From: JBBQXY01 sp051004815
Lineage (GTDB): Bacteria > Chloroflexota > Ktedonobacteria > Ktedonobacterales > Ktedonobacteraceae
Assembly: GCA_051004815.1 (NCBI GenBank)
Contig: JBPCJY010000242.1
Coordinates: 1 to 11,470, forward strand
Direction: 5' to 3'
Length of the DNA stretch: 11,470 bases
The notes under the pieces: model-generated
What the model was told of the DNA's origin: nothing
The model's database searches: none
Seen by the model: only the letters and a program-made list of their open reading frames with translations
Position numbers and translations under genes: made by a program
Shown: positions 6,994 to 11,470 of the stretch, piece by piece
Numbering within the stretch: the stretch's first letter is position 1
Layout of the letters: the number at the start of each line of letters is the position of its first letter

Positions 6994-7922
6994 CAATTCC
7001 CTCCCGGTATGATGAGCGTCAGAATACCAACCAGGGTGATATTCAGCAACGAGGCCGGCAGCAGCATTTTCCAACTCAGTGTCAGCATCTGGTCATGCCG
7101 CAACCTCGGTAGAAAGCGTCCTATCCACAATACGATGGCAGCGAGGGCCAATGTCTTGAGGATAAACCAGAGCGTCGGAGGCAAAAGCGGCCCTTGCCAA
7201 CCGCCGAAGAAGAGCAGCACGCCCATACCCGTCAGCAGCAGAAACATGGCATCAAGCGCAAATTTGCAGAGCAACAGGCGTGCGCCGGAATATTCCGCGA
7301 AGACGCCGCCCTCCAGCTCGCTACCGCCCATCGGGCTGTCAAAGGGATGGCGGAACGTCGCGAACAAGGAAGACAGCAGATAAATCACCAAACCCAACGG
7401 TTGCCAAACGACATACCAGAGCCCTGCCTGCGACTGCACAATGTGTTGTGTCGACAACGACTGTGCAGCCATGACCGGCCCAATCGCGGCAAAGCCGATG
7501 GGTACTTCGTAACTAATCAGGTGGACTGCCGCCCGCAACGTGCTAAAGACCCCTTCTTTCGAGTTCTGACTCCAACCAGCGTTCATCATGGCAACCACAA
7601 AGGGACTGAGCAGCACGATAAAGTAGAATAGGCCAATGGACGGATTGAAGCCAATCAGGTTCGGCGCAAGCGGCATCACCAGGGCGATCATGGCGACAAC
7701 CGCTAAGGCGATGAATGGAGCCGAACGAAAAAGAAAATAATCCGCCTTCCGTGGCAGCATGTTTTCCTGCCGGAGCAGCAGCAAGGTATGAGAAATCGGC
7801 AAGACAAAGGCTGCACCAACCCGTCGCGGGCCTAGTAGCACCAGTTGTTGGAGGACGGCGATACAATACGTGCCAATGCACAATCCCAGCAGTACGAGCA
7901 GCACGGTAAGTATGGTATTCAT
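6993..7922 (-). CDS. nuoH: NADH dehydrogenase-like subunit H (quinone-chamber membrane subunit)
   Basis: 309 residues, slightly short for NuoH (about 320-350). Recognisable motifs are LLGPRRVGAAF (29-39), NAGWSQNSKEGVFSTLRAA (114-132), SYEVPIGF (137-144, Glu139), RHPFDSP (191-197), FAEYSGARLLL (208-218) and LRHDQMLTLSWKMLLPASLL (274-293). The N-terminal ERK signature before RxGP is missing. In the loop normally reading AExNRxPFDLPEAESEL, the first Glu, the PE Glu and the next Glu are replaced (FATFRHPFDSPMGGSEL), leaving Asp195 and Glu202. These acids line the channel from the quinone chamber in canonical complex I. The ATG overlaps the preceding stop (ATGA) with GCGGAGGCGG just upstream. Confidence 0.95.
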   Translation of the reverse strand: MNTILTVLLVLLGLCIGTYCIAVLQQLVLLGPRRVGAAFVLPISHTLLLLRQENMLPRKADYFLFRSAPFIALAVVAMIALVMPLAPNLIGFNPSIGLFYFIVLLSPFVVAMMNAGWSQNSKEGVFSTLRAAVHLISYEVPIGFAAIGPVMAAQSLSTQHIVQSQAGLWYVVWQPLGLVIYLLSSLFATFRHPFDSPMGGSELEGGVFAEYSGARLLLCKFALDAMFLLLTGMGVLLFFGGWQGPLLPPTLWFILKTLALAAIVLWIGRFLPRLRHDQMLTLSWKMLLPASLLNITLVGILTLIIPGGN

Positions 7923-9388
7923 CCATCCGCCTCCGCCATGGCAAGATCAAGACTGGCAAGGATGATCTCCGCATCGGCAAGTTTTTGACCGGCCAGCATT
8001 TCAGGAAGATGTGGCAAGAACGATGCCGAAGGAGATTGCCACTCGATAGAGGTAGGTTTTTCGCCGCCATCACTTCCCATGTACAAACCAATCAGCCCCC
8101 GTGGCCCTCCGATCTTCACATGTGCCTCTCCGGCTGGAACAGTCCAATCTGTAGGGCGGGCGACAAGAGAAGCTCTAGCAGCGAGTATAGCAGCCGCTGC
8201 ACGTATATCTGACACGGTATCCAGCAAACGGGCGACCAACCTGCTCTGTACGTCACCTGCTCCCTGTGTACTGCCTTGCAATACCGCTCCATTCACCCCC
8301 CGTTCCTTGAGACGTGGCGCAGCCAGCACACCAATATTTCGGGTGCGCAACATAAGCCAGCGATTGCGCTCAATAGATGTACCCAATGCTTCAACGGCAT
8401 CCGCCAATGGTTTCAGTTGTGTAATCGCTGGCTCATAGCACTCAATCTTGCCTTGCCATTGTGGCAGTATCCACGTCGCAGGTCGCTGTTGCCAGAGCTG
8501 TAGCAGAGAGGCCTCAAACGAGGTCGCCAGTTGATAGGCACGGTCACGCAGTTGCACATCTGCCAGCAGATCCATAAAACGTACGAGCCACCAGAGTTGA
8601 TTACGCGCTCGCTCAAGAGCCAGGGCCGCCTCGCGCAATACAACCATGGGGGTTGATGGTTGCCAACCTTGTATCTGTTCGATCGCTCGCACGTAGGCCA
8701 GTTGGCACGCTATAGGGGCGAGTGGATCAAAGCAACGAGCAAGATTGAGGGACTGTTGCCAATCTGCCTGTGCCATTGCCCTGCCAATCCCTCGCTGGGC
8801 ATAACCGATCTCCACCTGGGCGGAAAGCACCTGTTCGCCATCACAGATAAGGAAGATACGTAATGGCCCGGCGGTGAATAGTTGGATCGGACCGAGGCTC
8901 AGCACTTCGAGTTCGGTCGCCATCTCTTGCTCTTGTTTGGATGGCAGTTGAATGGTCTGGGCATCCTGTACGGTGCTATCTTTTACCGCAAGTTCCGCCC
9001 AGGGTGCAGGATCAGCAATCGCGTGCAGCACATCTTCGGCTGACGATGCAGTAATCGAGCGCATACCTCTAAAAAGCGTTTCGCTGTCGGCGATAGTCAC
9101 CTCCGGTAAATCGGCAAGTACTCCTGCTGGTTCATGAATGAGCAGAACGTGTGCGGGCTGGGGCAGGGCTTGGGCGATTGCGACGATCGCTGGAACAAGT
9201 TTTTGACTGATGGGGGCAACAATGATGAGCAAATCGGCATGACGCGGTGACGCGACCGGGCGGAGGTATGGGCTATATCCGCCCAGGGCAGCTAAAAGAT
9301 GCGCCCCAGATCCACCGTCTATGGCAAAATAGTGGCGCAAAGAATGTTTACGCCGAGATAATATGCTGGAGCGCGTCTGTGTCGTCAC
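7919..9388 (-). CDS. nuoD: Fusion of a cysteine-free NuoB-like domain with a NuoD-like subunit
   Basis: 489 residues. Residues about 15-85 resemble the NuoB core: SPRHADLLIIVAPISQKLVP (47-66) matches the family's SPRQADLMIVAGTxTxKMAP. Yet there is no Cys before Cys182, so the four N2-cluster ligands are gone (the CC site aligns with GSGAH). A linker (about 100-155) follows, then NuoD from about 158: GPIQLFTAG, EIGYAQRGIGRAM, FDPLAPIACQLAYVRAIEQI and a C-terminal DAEIILASLDLAMAEADG. Quinone-pocket residues known from Thermus Nqo4 (His38, Tyr87) align with Ala173 and Pro222, and the usual HRG is QRG. There is no CxxC pair, so it is not a [NiFe] hydrogenase. No NuoC domain. Start: GTG at 9388, one nt after the nuoA stop, with GGAGGAG six nt upstream; an ATG 13 codons earlier overlaps nuoA and is unlikely. 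This is the most diverged subunit of the operon. Confidence 0.88.
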   Translation of the reverse strand: MTTQTRSSILSRRKHSLRHYFAIDGGSGAHLLAALGGYSPYLRPVASPRHADLLIIVAPISQKLVPAIVAIAQALPQPAHVLLIHEPAGVLADLPEVTIADSETLFRGMRSITASSAEDVLHAIADPAPWAELAVKDSTVQDAQTIQLPSKQEQEMATELEVLSLGPIQLFTAGPLRIFLICDGEQVLSAQVEIGYAQRGIGRAMAQADWQQSLNLARCFDPLAPIACQLAYVRAIEQIQGWQPSTPMVVLREAALALERARNQLWWLVRFMDLLADVQLRDRAYQLATSFEASLLQLWQQRPATWILPQWQGKIECYEPAITQLKPLADAVEALGTSIERNRWLMLRTRNIGVLAAPRLKERGVNGAVLQGSTQGAGDVQSRLVARLLDTVSDIRAAAAILAARASLVARPTDWTVPAGEAHVKIGGPRGLIGLYMGSDGGEKPTSIEWQSPSASFLPHLPEMLAGQKLADAEIILASLDLAMAEADG

Positions 9389-9389
9389 G

Positions 9390-9761
9390 TTACTCCTCCC
9401 AATCAAAGGCCCCCTCTTTCCACGCAAAAAAGATGGCAGACGTTAAAATAGCGACAAAGACAAACATGTCAAAGAAAGCGATCAGGCCGACGCGCTTGAA
9501 GACGACGGCCCAGGGAAACATAAAGACCATCTCCATATCGAAGGCCACAAAGAGCAGGGCCACCACGGCATAGCGCAGGCGGAACTGTACCCAGGTTTTA
9601 TGACCGGTGCGCCCTCCATGTTCGGGCGGCGGATTCTGTTCGGCAGGACGCCTGGTAGGGCCGAGCATACGACCCGCGACCAGCGCAAAACAGCCGAGTA
9701 ATAGAGCAACCACAAGCATAGCTCCGGCTATAGCATAGGTCGCGTGGATGCTGCTGTCCAT
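9390..9761 (-). CDS. nuoA: NADH dehydrogenase-like subunit A
   Basis: 123 residues with three helices, the normal NuoA size. The signature LLFVAFDMEMVFMFPWAVVF (69-88) matches the family's FxxFDxExxFLxPWA, with Asp75 and Glu77 kept, and the end WKEGAFDWEE matches the usual WkxGaLeW. The loop between TM1 and TM2, usually YECGxxP, reads PPPEHGG, so the conserved Cys is His48. The ATG has GGAGGAG six nt upstream. It lies 85 nt after the cupredoxin gene with no clear promoter or terminator between, so cotranscription is likely. Confidence 0.95.
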   Translation of the reverse strand: MDSSIHATYAIAGAMLVVALLLGCFALVAGRMLGPTRRPAEQNPPPEHGGRTGHKTWVQFRLRYAVVALLFVAFDMEMVFMFPWAVVFKRVGLIAFFDMFVFVAILTSAIFFAWKEGAFDWEE

Positions 9762-9846
9762 TGCACGCTCCTCCGGGCATATTCAGCCGTTGGTGTTCGA
9801 CCAGAGTTCTCAAAGGGTGCTCCCTTCCCAACCTGTCCACACTCAA
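9762..9846. other. Spacer between the cupredoxin gene and nuoA
   Basis: 85 nt, the only sizeable gap inside the operon. I see the nuoA ribosome site (GGAGGAG, minus strand) but no strong hairpin with a T-run and no good -35/-10 pair. A weak internal promoter or processing site cannot be excluded. Confidence 0.5.
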
Positions 9847-10275
9847 TTACGAGTGCAGGGTTATCGGAAGATGCATCCCTGCCTCATAATGTCCTGGGAG
9901 ATGGCAAGAGAACTCTAAAGATTGCTGGGTAGCAGACGAAGGAAACGAGTAGTCGAAGCTCTTCGATGCCCCTGGCGGTAACTGGTCTGAACTGATATGA
10001 TACAGCGCCATTTTATCCATCTGCTCCATAGAATTCATACCAGTGGTCATGGGCGGCATCACCATAAACTCATGATTGGTATGTCCATCATTGGTGACAA
10101 CGAAATGGTACGTTTGACCTGGAACAAACATGGTCTGCGAAGATTGTACCTTAAAGTCCGACAACGACACATTGACCTGATTTGTCTTGCTGGAAGACGC
10201 GCCGCCACAAGCAGTCAGCACGAGTACTATCATGCCCAGTAAAGCAATTATACTTAACATCGAACGGGATTTCAT
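9847..10275 (-). CDS. Cupredoxin-like lipoprotein (type-1 copper electron carrier)
   Basis: 142 residues. The N-terminus is a lipoprotein signal: basic start, hydrophobic core and lipobox LTAC with Cys23, followed by a short GGASSSKTN linker, so the mature protein should be anchored on the outer face of the membrane. The rest (about 33-142) is a single cupredoxin domain: VPGQTYHFVVTNDGHTNHEF supplies His68, and FSCHLPGHYEAGM supplies Cys124, His129 and Met134, the classic His-Cys-His-Met set of plastocyanin/auracyanin/sulfocyanin-type proteins. Residues 71-89 are Met-rich (MVMPPMTTGM, MEQMDKM), perhaps an extra copper site. The ATG has AGGAG seven nt upstream. First gene of the operon and directly behind the candidate promoter, so an electron donor/acceptor or copper-delivery role for the complex is plausible but unproven. 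Confidence 0.88.
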   Translation of the reverse strand: MKSRSMLSIIALLGMIVLVLTACGGASSSKTNQVNVSLSDFKVQSSQTMFVPGQTYHFVVTNDGHTNHEFMVMPPMTTGMNSMEQMDKMALYHISSDQLPPGASKSFDYSFPSSATQQSLEFSCHLPGHYEAGMHLPITLHS

Positions 10276-10290
10276 ACGTCAACTCCTGTG

Positions 10291-10298
10291 TGTACCCA
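10291..10298. promoter_or_regulatory. Third copy of the TGTACCCA half-site
   Basis: TGTACCCA at 10291-10298 repeats the outer half-site of the inverted repeat at 10404-10442 (same 8-mer at 10406-10413; complement at 10433-10440). It lies just downstream of the candidate -10, where a bound repressor would block early transcription. An 8-mer can recur by chance. Confidence 0.3.
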
Positions 10299-10308
10299 AA
10301 TTGCCCCT

Positions 10309-10342
10309 ATCATAGCATAAATAAGGAAGGCCAACTCTCCAA
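10309..10342 (-). promoter_or_regulatory. Candidate operon promoter
   Basis: On the minus strand TTGGAG (10337-10342) and TATGCT (10314-10319) are 17 nt apart, each matching four of six consensus bases. An overlapping alternative -10 is TATGAT (10309-10314). It lies about 40 nt before the cupredoxin ATG. Moderately convincing by sequence only. Confidence 0.45.
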
Positions 10343-10403
10343 CTGCTCATCCAAAACACATATTTTGAAAAAGAGTACTTTTGCGATGCTTCTTTCTGAT
10401 GCA

Positions 10404-10442
10404 ATTGTACCCATACCCACCAGGCAGGGGTATGGGTACAAT
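10404..10442. promoter_or_regulatory. Perfect 15-bp inverted repeat, candidate metal-regulator operator
   Basis: Left arm ATTGTACCCATACCC (10404-10418), spacer of 9 nt, right arm GGGTATGGGTACAAT (10428-10442): no mismatch. It lies in the divergent region between the operon and the plus-strand small ORFs, about 60 nt upstream of the operon's candidate -35 and 20 nt before the first small ORF. The inner ATACCC...GGGTAT resembles CsoR-type copper operators in flavour, but the 9-nt centre is longer than I would expect for that family. Neither side has a T-run, which argues against a simple terminator. Confidence 0.55.
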
Positions 10443-10462
10443 CTACCATTTTGGAGAGGAAT

Positions 10463-10534
10463 ATGTCAAGGAACATGTTAAATAAAGTGAATGCATTCGT
10501 TGCTGACCAGCAGGCGAAAAGGGGGTCCTTATGA
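10463..10534 (+). CDS. Possible 23-residue peptide ORF
   Basis: ATG at 10463 has GGAGAGG two to three nt upstream and encodes 23 residues (MSRNMLNKVNAFVADQQAKR, then GSL) ending in TGA. The stop overlaps the next ATG as ATGA. No family is recognised. It follows the inverted repeat closely and would be divergent from the operon. The short length and the tight ribosome-site spacing make it uncertain; it could be a leader peptide or the start of a truncated gene. Confidence 0.3.
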   Translation: MSRNMLNKVNAFVADQQAKRGSL

Positions 10535-10806
10535 CAAAAATATACATGGAAAATGCAGAGACCCCAAACAAGGAAACGAATGAGTGTGATTTGTATTCAT
10601 TCATGACACATCGCTTTCTTGGGCACAAACTGCCTGCGAAGCATCACCGATGTCGGTCTATGTGGGGTCGCAGGCTCACGACAAGCGTCACCCCGACGAG
10701 CGTGATGCCACTGGTAACAAGAACCACCTGCACAGGAAAGACTCCTATCAGTGTTCCCAGCAGCCAGCCACCCAAAGCGGGCATGCCCGCGGCAAGCCAG
10801 GTGTAG
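10531..10806 (+). CDS. Possible small ORF, 5' part only credible
   Basis: ATG at 10531 has AAGGGGG five nt upstream and overlaps the preceding ORF's stop. The first 37 residues (MTKIYMENAETPNKETNECD, then LYSFMTHRFLGHKLPAK and following) lie in AT-richer DNA not used by any other gene and look plausible. From 10644 onward the frame runs antisense through the end of the MFS remnant and shows no protein-like pattern. I suspect a once longer gene whose body was replaced at a rearrangement near 10640. Function unknown. Confidence 0.3.
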   Translation: MTKIYMENAETPNKETNECDLYSFMTHRFLGHKLPAKHHRCRSMWGRRLTTSVTPTSVMPLVTRTTCTGKTPISVPSSQPPKAGMPAASQV

Positions 10807-11340
10807 AGGCTCATCACGCGACCACGCACCTCATTGGGGGTCAACTCTTGTAACCGTGCGTTCAGCAGGGTCATCGTTCCCGTGGCAATCCATCCAGTTG
10901 CCAGGAGCGCGAGACCCGCCACAACAAGACTGCTCGCCATACCCAAACAGACGAATGCGACGCCGAGCAGCGTGCCTCCCAGCCACCAGGGTGGCTTTCG
11001 CTCTCGCCGTCCCAGAACCCAGACCACGAACACGGCGGCCAGGGCCGCTCCTACCCCAGGAAGGGTGGCCAGCGTTCCAAAAGTGCGTGCTCCACCGCCC
11101 CAGGTTCTACTCACGAGAATGGGTAACACCGTCGGATAGGAACGTCCCAGCAGGCTCACCACGGCCACAAGCACAAGCAGGGTACGTACAGATACCGTGT
11201 TCCATCCAGCGTTGCTCACCTTGAGAGCAGGCTCATGGCTGCTGTGAGCAAGACGAGGGGATGCCTCCGGTCCCGCGAGGAGCCACGCGAGAACAACAAG
11301 GTAGGAGAGGGCATTGAGCAGAAAACACCAGCCGACCCCC
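10644..11340 (-). pseudogene. 5'-truncated MFS exporter (MFS_3/EntS-like), C-terminal half
   Basis: The minus-strand frame reads GVGWCFLLNALSYLVVLAWL (from about 11336), then a loop, SYPTVLPILVSRTWGGGA, the conserved MFS_3-style NARLQELTPNEVRGRVMSLY and a last helix, ending at TGA 10644. This is the second half (about TM6-TM12) of a major-facilitator drug or siderophore exporter. Upstream of 11340 the frame continues only to a stop at 11388-11390 with no transporter-like residues (QAKPARFKKPPSERLT), and no ATG exists; the only in-frame start, GTG at 11219, would begin mid-protein. So the N-terminal half has been lost. Probably not functional and unrelated to the nuo-like operon. Confidence 0.7.
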
Positions 11341-11470
11341 GTGAGTCTTTCACTGGGAGGTTTTTTGAAGCGCGCCGGTTTCGCCTGTCATGCTGAGCGG
11401 GGAGTAAAAGACGGGTGCGGGCCCCAAACAAAGCGCTTCGCGGCGGCCCAACCCAAAAGTCCCCCCGCCC
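11341..11470. repeat. Gene-free edge with a possible interspersed repeat
   Basis: No coding frame is convincing. The stretch contains TGTCATGCTGAGCGG (11386-11400) and AAGCGCTTCGCGGCGG (11431-11446). The first is reminiscent of the short interspersed motif TGTCATGCTGAGCG that I associate with Chloroflexota and other genomes, from memory. It may be a mobile or repeat element that truncated the MFS gene. The window ends here, so its extent is unknown. Confidence 0.3.

Noticed and set aside
6994..7074. Longer N-terminus for NuoJ (start at 7074)
   Set aside because: The extension is antiparallel-frame noise inside the nuoH end; the ATG at 6993 starts exactly where NuoJ similarity begins and has GGGAGGG upstream.
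6268..7383. Long plus-strand open frames opposite nuoJ and nuoH
   Set aside because: They are antisense shadows caused by the biased Met/His-rich codons; they lack ribosome sites and protein-like patterns.
7919..9388. [NiFe] hydrogenase large subunit (group 4) instead of NuoD
   Set aside because: No N- or C-terminal CxxC pairs for the NiFe centre are present.
9389..9427. Longer N-terminus for the NuoB/D fusion (ATG at 9427)
   Set aside because: It would overlap the end of nuoA by 38 nt and has no good ribosome site; GTG at 9388 follows GGAGGAG and the nuoA stop.
10404..10442. Rho-independent terminator
   Set aside because: Stable stem possible, but no T-run follows on either strand and no intact gene ends immediately upstream.
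1..11470. CRISPR array, tRNA, rRNA or riboswitch
   Set aside because: No regularly spaced repeats, cloverleaf pattern or known RNA motif was seen by eye in the intergenic DNA.

Overview
The window holds one long minus-strand operon (about 10275 down to 490) for a reduced, unusual complex I (NDH-1)-like membrane complex, flanked by decayed sequence. Moderately high GC, tightly overlapping genes with strong GGAGG-type ribosome sites, a lipoprotein cupredoxin and the style of the transposase remnant fit a Gram-positive-like soil bacterium. A Chloroflexota/Ktedonobacteria-type genome is my best guess, from general resemblance only.

Layout, right to left in the operon's direction: a 5'-truncated MFS exporter remnant (10644-11340, minus); two tiny plus-strand ORFs (10463-10643) beside a perfect 15-bp inverted repeat (10404-10442); a candidate promoter (10309-10342); a cupredoxin lipoprotein (9847-10275); then nuoA, a NuoB-like/NuoD fusion, nuoH, nuoJ, nuoK, nuoL, nuoM and nuoN. 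From nuoA to nuoN every junction is an overlap of 1-4 nt or a gap of at most 13 nt. Downstream of nuoN lie a frameshifted transposase C-terminus (241-480) and the last codons of a plus-strand membrane protein (1-87).

What makes the operon special: genes for NuoC, E, F, G and I are absent, so there is no NADH module and no 2x[4Fe-4S] subunit. The NuoB-like domain is fused to NuoD and has lost all cluster N2 cysteines. NuoD has lost the quinone-pocket His and Tyr. NuoJ, normally a small five-helix subunit, carries three heavy-metal-binding CPxHPE...CPxCGM modules and a Met/His-rich stretch. The first gene encodes a type-1 copper protein. The membrane ion-pumping subunits (K, L, M) keep their key charged residues, whereas NuoN, NuoH and NuoJ show changes at conserved positions.

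The simplest reading is a complex I-derived ion-translocating membrane machine without a visible iron-sulfur electron wire, tied to copper or another soft metal through NuoJ and the cupredoxin. How it is energised (redox partner supplied elsewhere, metal gating, or ion exchange) cannot be decided from this sequence.
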